A DNA stretch of 64,000 bases from SZUA-146 sp963922815 (GTDB taxonomy: Bacteria; Pseudomonadota; Gammaproteobacteria; Steroidobacterales; SZUA-146): NCBI GenBank assembly GCA_963922815.1, contig CAWUKD010000003.1:1-64000 (forward strand), given 5' to 3'. This document shows, piece by piece, positions 1-9,091 of the stretch. The stretch's first letter is position 1. The number at the start of each line of letters is the position of its first letter. Under the pieces are notes generated by a model, which was not told where the DNA came from, did not search any database, and worked only from the letters and a program-made list of their open reading frames with translations. The position numbers and the translations under genes were made by a program.

Positions 1-1992
1 GTGTACATTAACTGCCCGGGGGCCCCGGCGGTTGAACGAACTTTCTTAATCATGCTGGACCCCACCGGGGTCAGCGAAGCTGCGGTCGCAAAAGCCAGCG
101 CACCCCAGCCTGTGCCCGCCCCCGTCGCACGGCCGGCCCAAACGGTCGCCGCACCGACTCTGAATCCTGTTTCCAACAATCCACGGCCTTCAGATACCCA
201 GTTGATTACGACGAATGAGTCGCGGATCAGTATTAACAGCAGACGTGTTTCCGTCACGCCAGGTGCCCCTATCGCTCCGGGCTCTCGATATGTCGTGACC
301 ACCGGTGACGCATTGTCAACGATTGCGGCACGCATCGAGGGGCGAGACTTTGGCACCGTGTGGAGCTGGGCCGCCACTATCGAAGCGGCAAACCCACACG
401 CGTTTATCAACGGCAATCCGAACGAGCTCGTGGCCGGCACGGAAATCTATGTGCCAACGGTTCTCGCCGCGGGTACTGAGGGTCTCACGTTACCGACTCC
501 GGCGCGTTCAACCGCTGCTGAAATCACGGCCTCAACGACAACAGCTGGCCTGACAAACACCTTGTCCAACCCGGTCGATCGGGAAAGTAGCGCGACTGCG
601 CCTGCGACTACAGAGCGCGCCGAACGTGTTACCGAAGCCCCGCTGGCCGTACGAGCCGACGAATGGGTCGCCAACAGCGGCTCTGTTCAGGCTATTCAAC
701 CGGTCATGGTAATGGCCACCTCGTTTTCAAGCGTGTCACGTAATCGATTGCGTCAGCGCAGCGCCGGGCTGATTCAGTCACCGCCTGCCAACCTGCCCGA
801 CTTTACCGGCAACGGTGCCATTAACGACCCAGGTACCCAGGTTGTGGAAACGCCGAAGAACGGCATTCCGGAAGAGCCCGCACCGGAACAGAACCAGTCG
901 CCCACCGCACCGGTTGTGACCAAGCCAGAGCTTGGAGCCACGACTGCGAGTGGCAGGAAATTTTCGTTTTTTGGCCTGCTGGGCGGTCTTGGATTACTGG
1001 CCCTGTCATTCTTCGGAGGCTGGTTACTGTCACGCCGCCGCGCCGATGCTGAAATGGAAGAAATCGTCCAGGCACGCCTGAGCGAGGAACGCTATCACGA
1101 ACGTATTCGCTCGGATCGCCAGAGCGTCACGCGCGAAGTGCTCAGTGGCGGCGCCGCCGCAGGCATTCAGGTGACTGAATCGGAAGCGGAAGGCAATGAA
1201 GAATCACCGGCCATTACCGAAGACGATGTCGATGAAGTGATTGCCGCAGCGGCACAGGAAGACCTGGAACCTTTACCTCTCGTAGAGGCCGACATTAATC
1301 TGGCCGAGCACATCACGGACAACGAAGGCCCGCTAATCGAACCGGAAGAGCTGGATCTGGATTCGACCAGCGATCACCAGCTGGCCGATATTGACCTGGA
1401 GCTTCTGGAGCGAGACTACGCGGCTCAAACAGAAACCAATACCAATCTCGAAGAGATCGCAGGCGCGGGTGGCGGACACAAAACCACTATCATGGAAACG
1501 GCGCTCGACATGGAGTTTCCGGAAGACGCCGAAGCCCGTGAAGCCGAAAGCAAACGCTACGATACTCTCGAATTTGAGACGAACGGTGAATCACTGGATT
1601 TCGACATAGGCTCAGATCACGACGAGAATGACACCCAGACTTCTGAAGAACTGGGGCTCGATATCGAAGAAGCCGGCGCCAACATTGACGCCCAGCTGGA
1701 AGAACTGCGCCAGGAAGAGATCGCTCTGGATACCCCGGCCACTCCGAACCCAAGCGACACTAACGTGCGACACAGCATCGAGGACCTGATGGCAGGGCTG
1801 CCAACGGGCGACGAGTTTACAGAAACGTCGACCCGCGATACCGAGGATTTCTATCATCTGGAGGCGTCGAGCATCATGAATGTGGACGCGCTGGAGTTTG
1901 AAAAAGACGCCGACGACGAAACCAACATTCTGCGTTTCCGGCAGCGGAACATTCGCACCGGAACCGACGATGGCTCCGGGGACGAAGACTAG
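1..1992 (+). CDS. fimV: FimV-like LysM membrane protein (5' end missing)
   Basis: This is the 3' part of a FimV/HubP-type inner-membrane protein, a family that binds peptidoglycan and organises the cell pole, type IV pili or motility. The first codon is the window edge: the opening residues (ERTFLIMLDP) match the interior of the FimV N-terminal domain, so the true start lies upstream. An Ala/Pro-rich linker follows, then a LysM domain at about residues 96-152, a second linker, one membrane helix at about 321-344 followed by RRR, and a long acidic cytoplasmic tail. The usual FimV C-terminal TPR-like domain is not visible; the tail ends in an Asp-rich stretch. The family call is good, the pathway role is inferred. 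Confidence 0.8.
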   Translation: MYINCPGAPAVERTFLIMLDPTGVSEAAVAKASAPQPVPAPVARPAQTVAAPTLNPVSNNPRPSDTQLITTNESRISINSRRVSVTPGAPIAPGSRYVVTTGDALSTIAARIEGRDFGTVWSWAATIEAANPHAFINGNPNELVAGTEIYVPTVLAAGTEGLTLPTPARSTAAEITASTTTAGLTNTLSNPVDRESSATAPATTERAERVTEAPLAVRADEWVANSGSVQAIQPVMVMATSFSSVSRNRLRQRSAGLIQSPPANLPDFTGNGAINDPGTQVVETPKNGIPEEPAPEQNQSPTAPVVTKPELGATTASGRKFSFFGLLGGLGLLALSFFGGWLLSRRRADAEMEEIVQARLSEERYHERIRSDRQSVTREVLSGGAAAGIQVTESEAEGNEESPAITEDDVDEVIAAAAQEDLEPLPLVEADINLAEHITDNEGPLIEPEELDLDSTSDHQLADIDLELLERDYAAQTETNTNLEEIAGAGGGHKTTIMETALDMEFPEDAEAREAESKRYDTLEFETNGESLDFDIGSDHDENDTQTSEELGLDIEEAGANIDAQLEELRQEEIALDTPATPNPSDTNVRHSIEDLMAGLPTGDEFTETSTRDTEDFYHLEASSIMNVDALEFEKDADDETNILRFRQRNIRTGTDDGSGDED

Positions 1993-2017
1993 GAGACTGC
2001 CGCCGGCGTCACCAAAC

Positions 2018-2045
2018 AAAAAAACCGGCCATGGCCGGTTTTTTT
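2018..2045 (+). terminator. Bidirectional intrinsic terminator
   Basis: This is a perfect 28-nt palindrome: seven A, CCGGCCATGGCCGG, seven T. It lies 26 nt after the FimV-like stop and 40 nt after the convergent parC stop. The A and T tracts give a U-run on either strand, so it can end transcription from both genes. Confidence 0.9.
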
Positions 2046-2084
2046 ATTGTTGGAACACGATGCAGTATTGAGTCCGGCATTAGC

Positions 2085-4340
2085 CTAGTCTTTGACCAGT
2101 ACGCTAAGCCGGGTCACCTTGCGATAGTTTTTCGAAAGCAGCGAGCCCCGACGTCCGCGTTGACCAATGTAGTGCTCCTGATCAGCAGGTTTAATGGACA
2201 TTACACGATCCCCGCAGTGCACCCGCAGCACGTCATCACCCACGAGGATGACCATACTCATCATGAACTCTTCGCCGGACGCTACGCGTTTCGGTGGTAT
2301 CGACAGAATCTTGTTGCCTTTGCCGCGGGTAAGCTCCGGAAGCTCTTCCAAAGGAAAGATCAGCAGGCGTCCTTCATTACTAACGGCAGCCAGCCAGCAC
2401 TCCTCGTCGGGCTCTACCGGACAGGCAGGCACAACCGTCGCCCCTTTGGGTACGGTTAGTACGGACTTGCCGGCCTTGTTGCGCGAATAAAAATCTTCGA
2501 GCTTGCCTACGAATCCGTAGCCGGCGCTGCTTGCCAGCACATAGCGCTGTTCCGGATCGCCGGTCATTACCGATCTGAATTGCGCACCGTCTGCCGGCCT
2601 GAATCGTCCGGCCAAAGGCTCGCCCTGCCCCCGCGCAGATGGCAACGTATGGGATATCGACGTGTAAGCCTTGCCTCGACTATCCAGAAAAACCGCGTTC
2701 TGGTTACTCTTGCCCTTCGAAGCCGCGAGGAAGGTGTCCCCGGCTTTGTACGACAGCTGAGTCGGATCAACCTCATGCCCTTTGGCGGCCCGGGCAAAAC
2801 CTCGCTCACTCAGAACCACCGTCACCGGTTCGCTGGGAATCAGCTGCGTTTCGTCTATGGCTTTGGCAACCGGGCGATCAACAATCACACTGCGCCGGTC
2901 GTCACCATACTTTTCAACGTCATGCACCAGCTCTTCACGAATCAGTTTGCGTAGCTTCGCTTTGCTGTTGAGAATTCCTTTCAGGATTTTACGTTCGGCC
3001 TCGAGCTCTTTTTGCTCGCCCTTGATCTTCATTTCCTCAAGCTTGGCCAGGTGACGCAGCTTAAGTTCAAGTATGGCTTCGGCCTGCAGATCGCTGATCT
3101 TGAAGCGCTTCATGAGGACCGGCTTGGGATCATCGTGTTTGCGAATAATGGCGATCACTTCGTCAATATTCAAAAACGCAACGAGCAAACCCTCGAGCTG
3201 CTCCAATCGAAATTCGACTTTATCCAAACGGAAATTCAGGCGCCGTGTGACCGTGTCTTTGCGGAACGTTAACCACGCCTGCAGCATAGACTTGAGATCC
3301 ATCACTCTGGGCTTGCCATCAAGCCCGATCACGTTGAAATTGACCCTGGCCGTTTTCTCAAGATCTGTCGTCGCGAATAAATGAGACATCAGCGCCTCTT
3401 TATCGACCCGATTGGAACGCGGAATAATCACAATTCGAATGGCGCTTTCGTGATCAGATTCGTCGCGCAGGTCATCCACCATCGGCAGTTTCTTGGCACG
3501 CATTTGCGACGCAATCTGCTCGAGAACCTTGCCCGGTGAAATCTGGTAAGGAAGCTCGCTGACGACAATATTGCCATCCTCAATGGTATACACGCCCCGC
3601 ATACGCACGGTACCGGTACCGGTCGCGTACATCTCGCGCAGCTCTTCTTCCGAATTGATAATCTCGCCGCCACTGGGATAGTCCGGACCTTTGACCAGCG
3701 TGCACAGGTCATCGAGTGACGTGCGCGGCGCGTCCAGTAATTTCACACAGGCAGCAACCACTTCCCTCATGTTGTGAGGCGCGATATCGGTAGACATACC
3801 CACGGCAATGCCGCTGGCCCCATTGAGCAAGACGTTTGGCAGTCGCGCGGGCAGCAACAGCGGTTCTTTTAGCGTGCCATCAAAGTTGGGCTGCCAGTCT
3901 GTTGTGCCCTGGGCCAACTCGCTTAGCAACGTGGCCGCATAAGGCATCAGCTTGGATTCGGTGTAGCGCATGGCCGCAAATGACTTGGGATCATCAGGCG
4001 ATCCCCAGTTTCCCTGACCGTCAACGATAGGGTAGCGATACGAAAACGGCTGTGCCATGTGCACCATGGCTTCATAGCACGCCGAATCGCCGTGAGGGTG
4101 AAACTTGCCGATCACGTCACCCACAGTACGCGCCGATTTCTTGTGCTTGGAGCTGGCCGACAGACCGAGCTCGCTCATAGCGTAAATAATGCGTCGCTGC
4201 ACCGGCTTAAGCCCGTCACAGACGTGCGGCAGCGCGCGATCGAGCACGACGTACATCGAGTAATCGAGATAGGCCTGCTCGGTAAAGTCCTTGATCGGGC
4301 GAGACTCTAACGACTGAAAATCAAATTCCTGATTCTTCAT
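2085..4340 (-). CDS. parC: DNA topoisomerase IV subunit A
   Basis: ParC is the breakage-reunion subunit of topoisomerase IV, which decatenates daughter chromosomes. At 751 aa it has the normal length for the enterobacterial-type protein. The quinolone-resistance region reads HPHGDSACYE with Ser86 and Glu90, the usual drug-sensitive residues, and the active-site tyrosine is Tyr126 in AAMRYTES. The coiled-coil tower and the C-terminal beta-pinwheel blades follow. It starts 21 nt after the parE stop, so the two subunits form one transcription unit. No clear Shine-Dalgarno sequence is seen before this ATG, which fits translation depending partly on parE. Confidence 0.97.
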   Translation of the reverse strand: MKNQEFDFQSLESRPIKDFTEQAYLDYSMYVVLDRALPHVCDGLKPVQRRIIYAMSELGLSASSKHKKSARTVGDVIGKFHPHGDSACYEAMVHMAQPFSYRYPIVDGQGNWGSPDDPKSFAAMRYTESKLMPYAATLLSELAQGTTDWQPNFDGTLKEPLLLPARLPNVLLNGASGIAVGMSTDIAPHNMREVVAACVKLLDAPRTSLDDLCTLVKGPDYPSGGEIINSEEELREMYATGTGTVRMRGVYTIEDGNIVVSELPYQISPGKVLEQIASQMRAKKLPMVDDLRDESDHESAIRIVIIPRSNRVDKEALMSHLFATTDLEKTARVNFNVIGLDGKPRVMDLKSMLQAWLTFRKDTVTRRLNFRLDKVEFRLEQLEGLLVAFLNIDEVIAIIRKHDDPKPVLMKRFKISDLQAEAILELKLRHLAKLEEMKIKGEQKELEAERKILKGILNSKAKLRKLIREELVHDVEKYGDDRRSVIVDRPVAKAIDETQLIPSEPVTVVLSERGFARAAKGHEVDPTQLSYKAGDTFLAASKGKSNQNAVFLDSRGKAYTSISHTLPSARGQGEPLAGRFRPADGAQFRSVMTGDPEQRYVLASSAGYGFVGKLEDFYSRNKAGKSVLTVPKGATVVPACPVEPDEECWLAAVSNEGRLLIFPLEELPELTRGKGNKILSIPPKRVASGEEFMMSMVILVGDDVLRVHCGDRVMSIKPADQEHYIGQRGRRGSLLSKNYRKVTRLSVLVKD

Positions 4341-4361
4341 GAATACAACCGGGTGTTACCG

Positions 4362-6251
4362 TTAAAAGATATCGGCGAGATCGCCTTTTTTCTGCAGCCA
4401 GGTCTTGCGATCGCCAGCGCGTTTCTTGGATAGCAGCATGTCGAACATTTTGTCTGCCCCGTCTTTGGAATCGATCGTCAATCGAACCAGACGACGCGTG
4501 TCCGCGTGCATTGCAGTTTCCCGCAGTTGTTTCGGATTCATCTCGCCCAGTCCTTTAAATCGGGTGACCGAGACCTTTCCTTTCATTTTCTCTTGTTCAA
4601 TGCGTGCAAGAATGTGTTCACGTTCGGCGTCATCCAGCGCGTAAAACACCTGCTTGCCAACGTCTACCCTGAACAGCGGCGGCATGGCCACGAAAATGTG
4701 CCCGTTCTCCACCAGTGGTCGGAAGTGCCTGAGGAAGAGCGCGCACAGCAGGGCCGCAATATGCAGTCCGTCGGAGTCGGCGTCGGCGAGAATACAGATC
4801 TTGTGATATCGCAATCCGCCGATGTCTGATGCCCCCGGTTCTACGCCAATCGCCACGCTGATGTCGTGGACCTCCTGGGAACCCAGCACCTGATTAACCG
4901 ATACTTCCCAGGTATTCAGGATCTTGCCACGCAAAGGCATGATGGCCTGCGTCTCGCGGTCACGCGCCTGTTTGGCCGATCCGCCGGCCGAGTCCCCTTC
5001 CACCAGGAACAGCTCGGATAACTCGGGAGCCTGACTGGTACAGTCCGCCAGTTTGCCCGGCAACGCAGGGCCCGTCGTGATTTTCTTGCGAACAACTTTC
5101 TTGCTGGCCTGAATCCGTCGCTGAGCCTTGGCAATAACCATGGTAGCAATGGCATCGCCGGTTTCGACGTGCTGATTCAACCACAAACTGAAGTCGTCCT
5201 TGATAATGGAAGAGACAAAGCCTGCGACTTCACGAGACGAGAGCCTGTCCTTGGTCTGACCGGTAAACTGTGGCTCGCGAACCTTAACGGACAGCACAAA
5301 ACTCAACCGGTCCCAAACGTCTTCCGGCGATATACGAATGCCACGCGGCACCAGCGAACGCAAATCGGCATAATCGCGAATCGCTTCCGTCAAACCGGTC
5401 CGCATGCCATTGACGTGGGTGCCACCCTGATGCGTCGGAATCAGATTCACATAGCTCTCAATGACCGGATCACCCTGATCTTCGAGCCAGCACAGCGCCC
5501 ACTCGGCTTCTTCGCCTTCTTTGCTGACGTCGCCTGAATACAAGCCCGCCGGCAGTCGCTTGGGTGTATCCAGAGCCTCGTGCAGGTAGTCGTTTAACCC
5601 ATCCGCGTATTTCCAGGTTTCCGTCTCACCGGTTTTCTCGTCGGTAAACGACACTTCCAGGCCGTGGCACAGCACCGCTTTGGCCCGAAGTACGTGCTTC
5701 AGACGCGGTATGGAAAACTTCGGGGAGTCAAAGTATTTGGGATCCGGCCAGAATTGAATGGTCGTGCCGGTATTGCGCTGACCAACGCTATCGACAACTT
5801 CAAGCTTCGACGCTACGTTGCCACCCTTGAACGCCATGTTGTGCTCTTTGCCATGACGCTTGACCCAGACTTCCAGATGCTTTGACAGGGCGTTAACCAC
5901 GGACACGCCGACGCCGTGCAAGCCACCTGAAAATTTGTAATTGTCTCCGGAGAACTTACCGCCAGCGTGTAGCCGGGTGAGAATAAGCTCAACGCCCGGG
6001 ATCTTCATCTTCGGATGCTTATCGACCGGCATGCCGCGCCCGTTGTCAGCTACTTCGAGTCCGCCGTCCTTCAGCAGAGTCACATCTATCTTGCTGCAGT
6101 GACCTTCCAGCGCCTCATCAACACTGTTATCAATGACTTCCTGAGCCAGGTGGTTTGGGCGGGAGGTGTCGGTGTACATGCCCGGGCGGTGGCGCACCGG
6201 GTCGAGGCCGCTAAGGACCTCAATGTTTGACGCATCGTAAGTTTTTGCCAT
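4362..6251 (-). CDS. parE: DNA topoisomerase IV subunit B
   Basis: ParE is the ATPase subunit of topoisomerase IV. The N-terminal GHKL fold shows VIDNSVDEA, DNGRGMPVD and GGLHGVGVS. The TOPRIM domain shows EGDSAGG, PLRGKILN and DADSDG. The ATG at 6251 (MAKTYDAS) was chosen over an in-frame TTG at 6260 because a GGA lies 4 nt before it and family members begin at this point. Length is 629 aa, as expected. The upstream gene is the DUF3501 protein, 101 bp away on the same strand, so parE may have its own promoter in that gap, though no clean promoter is seen. Confidence 0.97.
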   Translation of the reverse strand: MAKTYDASNIEVLSGLDPVRHRPGMYTDTSRPNHLAQEVIDNSVDEALEGHCSKIDVTLLKDGGLEVADNGRGMPVDKHPKMKIPGVELILTRLHAGGKFSGDNYKFSGGLHGVGVSVVNALSKHLEVWVKRHGKEHNMAFKGGNVASKLEVVDSVGQRNTGTTIQFWPDPKYFDSPKFSIPRLKHVLRAKAVLCHGLEVSFTDEKTGETETWKYADGLNDYLHEALDTPKRLPAGLYSGDVSKEGEEAEWALCWLEDQGDPVIESYVNLIPTHQGGTHVNGMRTGLTEAIRDYADLRSLVPRGIRISPEDVWDRLSFVLSVKVREPQFTGQTKDRLSSREVAGFVSSIIKDDFSLWLNQHVETGDAIATMVIAKAQRRIQASKKVVRKKITTGPALPGKLADCTSQAPELSELFLVEGDSAGGSAKQARDRETQAIMPLRGKILNTWEVSVNQVLGSQEVHDISVAIGVEPGASDIGGLRYHKICILADADSDGLHIAALLCALFLRHFRPLVENGHIFVAMPPLFRVDVGKQVFYALDDAEREHILARIEQEKMKGKVSVTRFKGLGEMNPKQLRETAMHADTRRLVRLTIDSKDGADKMFDMLLSKKRAGDRKTWLQKKGDLADIF

Positions 6252-6352
6252 GAGTTCCAACAGGGGGCTGATAAGTTTCGCCGGAAGTGTAGCGAACTCA
6301 GGGCCAATTTACGAGATGTGCAAAGTCCGTGTGCCGCTCAGGGCACGGGCCG

Positions 6353-6937
6353 TCAGGCCAGGTCGGAGGCCAGCGACCCTCGTACTTCCGGAGACAGCTC
6401 CACGGGAGCCACGGGATAGCGCGGATGGCTTGTTCCAAAACTCACGGGCGCACCGGATTTTACCGCTGCGATGACGTCTTCGGGCAGCTGGAACCTGAGG
6501 AAATGAACCGCTGACGTCTTCTTGTCGTCTGCGCGACTCAGGTCTTCGTCCGCGATCGCAATGACTTTTTCGCAGTCGCCAACCTGAACCCATATCTGAT
6601 TTTCGATATCGAACAGCTCCACCAGCTTGGCCCGACGCTCTTCCACATCATCGTACTGGATCATCATGGTGGCCTTCCAGTTATCCCCATCCGGAATCAA
6701 AGGGTTGTACGACTCGAGCTCCTCCTCAATACCGTCGGCTTCGAAGATCTTCTCAATCCGCAGCATTTCCTGGATCTGGTATTGAATGGTGAGCCTGTTC
6801 TCGAACAACAGCAGAACGTGATCACCCAGGTACACATCCCGGCGCTTCTTGAGGTCAAGAACCCTGGCTCGGAACGCCGGGCGTTCTTCGGCGTATTGCT
6901 CAAGTGACATTAGCGAACTTCGTTCCAGATGGGTCAT
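6353..6937 (-). CDS. DUF3501 family protein
   Basis: This 194-aa protein matches the DUF3501 family, a soluble protein of unknown biochemical role. It has no cysteines placed as metal ligands, no signal peptide and no membrane helix. The family is recurrently found beside rubrerythrin and a CCG-domain iron-sulfur protein, exactly the order here: it is the last gene of that trio, 33 bp after the iron-sulfur gene. An AGGAA lies 7 nt before its ATG. It probably works with its two neighbours in peroxide or redox handling, but that is context-based inference. A second Met at residue 10 is possible as a start, but the ribosome site favours the first. Confidence 0.85.
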   Translation of the reverse strand: MTHLERSSLMSLEQYAEERPAFRARVLDLKKRRDVYLGDHVLLLFENRLTIQYQIQEMLRIEKIFEADGIEEELESYNPLIPDGDNWKATMMIQYDDVEERRAKLVELFDIENQIWVQVGDCEKVIAIADEDLSRADDKKTSAVHFLRFQLPEDVIAAVKSGAPVSFGTSHPRYPVAPVELSPEVRGSLASDLA

Positions 6938-6970
6938 ACGTAAATTCCTGTTAACAGTGACTCGTAATAC

Positions 6971-8311
6971 CTAGATACCGTACGCGGTGCGCAACAGTTT
7001 CAGCGGATGAGTCGGAGGGGTCTTTTCTTTCATCACACTCTCGATCTGATGTCCGGCCATCGGACAGTCAGAGGCATAGTGATCCGGATCGGCTTTATTG
7101 ATTCGGGTGACGACCGGTCGGCAAATCTTGACCGCCGCTTCACGAAACTCCTTTTTGACACCATAGGTGCCATCGTGTCCGGAGCAACGCTCGATAACCT
7201 CAACCGTGGTATCCGGAACCAGCGCCAGCATATCGCGCGTTTTTAGCCCGATATTCTGTACGCGCAGATGGCAGGCAGCGTGGTAGGCCACCTTTCCGAG
7301 GGGTTTTGCAAAATTTGTATTCAGATGACCCGACTTGTGTCTGAGCAACAGGTACTCAAACGGATCAAACATGGCTTTCTGAACCTTGAGCACCAGCGGA
7401 TCGTCCGGAAACATCAGCGGCAGCTCCTGTTTGAACATCAGCACGCAGGATGGAACCGGTCCCACAATGTCGTACCCCTGATCAACCAGTGCCGCCAACG
7501 CCGGCACGTTGACGTCCTTGGCTCTGGCAACACTCTCGAGGTCACCCAGTTCAAATTTGGGCATGCCGCAGCACTGTTCTTTATCGGCCAGCGTAACTTC
7601 AATGCCGTTGTGCTCGAATATGGCCTTGAGATCATGTCCCAGATCCGGCTCGTTGCGGTTGCCGTAACACGTGGCAAACAGCGCCACTTTGCCGGTGGTG
7701 GTGTCGTTGGCAACAGGAGCCGAAGTTGGACCTGGTGATTTCACCGCCGTTTTTCTAAACGACCTGGAATGATATTCCGGCACCGGAGCGTCCTGAGCAA
7801 TACCCAGCGTCTTATCGAGAAGCTTGCGCCCGACACCCGTCTTGTTAAACGCGTTAACCGTCTGCGCAATTACCGGAATGCCTGCCAGACTGCCCACTTT
7901 GTCGGTACTCGCCAGAATGCGATTGCGACGCGATGTGCCTTCGGCTTTGAACTTGAACGCCTTGGCACGAAGCATTAAGTGAGGGAAATCAACGTTCCAT
8001 TCATGCGGTGGCACGTATGGACACTTGGACATGTAACACATGTCGCACAGGAAACAGTGATCAACTACATCCCAGTAGACCGGCTTTGGAACGCCGTCTA
8101 CTTCCATCGTGTCCGACTCATCCACCGCATCAAACAACGTGGGGAATGAATTACACAAGTTAAAGCAACGACGGCAGCCGTGACAAATATCGAACACCCG
8201 TTCAAGTTCATTGAACAAGCTTTCTTCGTTATAAAACTCGTCGTCCTTCCACTTCAGTGGATGACGCGTTGGTGCTTCCAGACTGCCCTCACGGCGATGT
8301 GAGCCTGACAT
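6971..8311 (-). CDS. CCG-domain iron-sulfur oxidoreductase (GlpC/HdrD-like)
   Basis: This 446-aa cytoplasmic protein resembles GlpC and heterodisulfide-reductase HdrD subunits. Two ferredoxin-like cysteine clusters sit near the N-terminus: Cys43, 46, 49 and 53 in ICHGCRRCFNLC, and a second set in HCFLCDMCYMSKCP. Two CCG-type domains follow, one with QCCGMPKF, the other altered to ERCSGHDGTYG. Such proteins pass electrons through [4Fe-4S] clusters to a partner. With no FAD or membrane subunit next to it, the likely partner is the rubrerythrin encoded upstream, for which it could act as reductant. An AGGGG lies 7 nt before the ATG. Family is secure, electron partner inferred. Confidence 0.88.
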   Translation of the reverse strand: MSGSHRREGSLEAPTRHPLKWKDDEFYNEESLFNELERVFDICHGCRRCFNLCNSFPTLFDAVDESDTMEVDGVPKPVYWDVVDHCFLCDMCYMSKCPYVPPHEWNVDFPHLMLRAKAFKFKAEGTSRRNRILASTDKVGSLAGIPVIAQTVNAFNKTGVGRKLLDKTLGIAQDAPVPEYHSRSFRKTAVKSPGPTSAPVANDTTTGKVALFATCYGNRNEPDLGHDLKAIFEHNGIEVTLADKEQCCGMPKFELGDLESVARAKDVNVPALAALVDQGYDIVGPVPSCVLMFKQELPLMFPDDPLVLKVQKAMFDPFEYLLLRHKSGHLNTNFAKPLGKVAYHAACHLRVQNIGLKTRDMLALVPDTTVEVIERCSGHDGTYGVKKEFREAAVKICRPVVTRINKADPDHYASDCPMAGHQIESVMKEKTPPTHPLKLLRTAYGI

Positions 8312-8331
8312 ACACGACCCCTAACGTTGTA

Positions 8332-8347
8332 CCGGCGATTCGGCCGG
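8332..8347 (-). other. Small hairpin before the iron-sulfur gene ribosome site
   Basis: An inverted repeat CCGGC-6 nt-GCCGG lies about 20-35 nt before the iron-sulfur gene start, just upstream of its ribosome-binding site. It may modulate translation; no function is shown. Confidence 0.3.
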
Positions 8348-8391
8348 TGTAAATCCGATACTTTTAGAATGCGCTGAGCCTGTCTTAATCA

Positions 8392-8418
8392 AGAACGGGT
8401 GGCTGCGCCACCCGTTCT
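8392..8418 (-). terminator. Intercistronic hairpin, rubrerythrin to iron-sulfur gene
   Basis: A perfect 12-bp stem (AGAACGGGTGGC / GCCACCCGTTCT) with a 3-nt loop lies 80 nt after the rubrerythrin stop. The bases that follow on the coding strand (TTGATTAAG) are only weakly U-rich. It is therefore better read as an attenuator or mRNA-stabilising stem that lets rubrerythrin be made in excess of the two downstream proteins. Confidence 0.55.
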
Positions 8419-8477
8419 CAAGGACTTTAGCCGGGTCCTGCGCTTTCGCTCAGAGGCCCGACTCGACTCATCCAGGA

Positions 8478-8496
8478 AGTCTCACGAAAGGAGACT
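8478..8496 (-). other. Hairpin just after the rubrerythrin stop
   Basis: An AGTCTC-7 nt-GAGACT inverted repeat begins 3 nt after the rubrerythrin stop codon. It could protect the 3' end of a processed rubrerythrin message. Confidence 0.35.
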
Positions 8497-8498
8497 AC

Positions 8499-8918
8499 TC
8501 AGGCGTCCAGATTGTCCAATGCTTTCTGGAAGCGATTGGCGTGCGAGCGCTCGGCTTTTGCCAGCGTTTCGAACCAGTCGGCAATTTCGTCAAAGCCTTC
8601 ATCACGAGCGGCTTTGGCCATGCCCGGATACATATCGGTGTATTCGTGGGTTTCTCCGGCAATAGCCGCTTTGAGGTTGTCTGCCGTCATACCGATGGGC
8701 AAACCAGTCGCCGGATCACCGGTTTCTTCCAGATACTCGAGGTGCCCGTGCGCGTGGCCCGTTTCGCCTTCAGCAGTCGAACGGAACACGGTGGCAACGT
8801 CGTTATACCCTTCGACGTCGGCTTTTGCCGCGAAATAAAGGTATCGGCGATTAGCCTGAGATTCACCTGAAAACGCGTCTTTAAGATTTTGTTCAGTCTT
8901 GCTACCGCTAAGGGACAT
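8499..8918 (-). CDS. Rubrerythrin (ferritin-like domain only)
   Basis: This 139-aa diiron protein of the rubrerythrin family reduces peroxide in the cytoplasm. The four-helix bundle carries the expected glutamate/histidine ligands: SGESQANRRY, EGETGHAHGH, GETHEY and AERSHANRF. There is no C-terminal rubredoxin module (no CPxCG), so electrons must come from another protein, plausibly the iron-sulfur oxidoreductase downstream. AGAGGA lies 8 nt before the ATG, a strong ribosome site. It heads a three-gene operon with the CCG protein and DUF3501. Palindromes upstream suggest regulation. Confidence 0.92.
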   Translation of the reverse strand: MSLSGSKTEQNLKDAFSGESQANRRYLYFAAKADVEGYNDVATVFRSTAEGETGHAHGHLEYLEETGDPATGLPIGMTADNLKAAIAGETHEYTDMYPGMAKAARDEGFDEIADWFETLAKAERSHANRFQKALDNLDA

Positions 8919-8949
8919 GTCGTAATCCTCTGTTGCTATCTACAAATGG

Positions 8950-8987
8950 CCATTACATAATGGTCTTAGATAGGTTCTAAGCCTATC
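8950..8987 (-). promoter_or_regulatory. Clustered palindromes upstream of rubrerythrin
   Basis: Three inverted repeats are packed 32-69 nt before the rubrerythrin ATG. They are CCATTA-2 nt-TAATGG (8950-8963), CTTAGA-5 nt-TCTAAG (8965-8981) and GATAGG-7 nt-CCTATC (8969-8987); the last two overlap. This is what an operator for a dimeric regulator looks like. The TTAGAA/TTCTAA core is reminiscent of Fur-family sites, but the regulator is not identified. Confidence 0.5.
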
Positions 8988-9091
8988 TTAAGTCCAAGAT
9001 TCAATCAATCAGTTTACACTCTATCTATGCGCAATTGACCCCCGAATGCGGGCTGTGTAGTTTAGTCGCGCATCAACGTGGAGATTGGTCT

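Noticed and set aside
1..3. GTG at the first base as the start of the FimV-like gene
   Set aside because: The first residues already match the interior of the FimV N-terminal domain, so the gene continues upstream.
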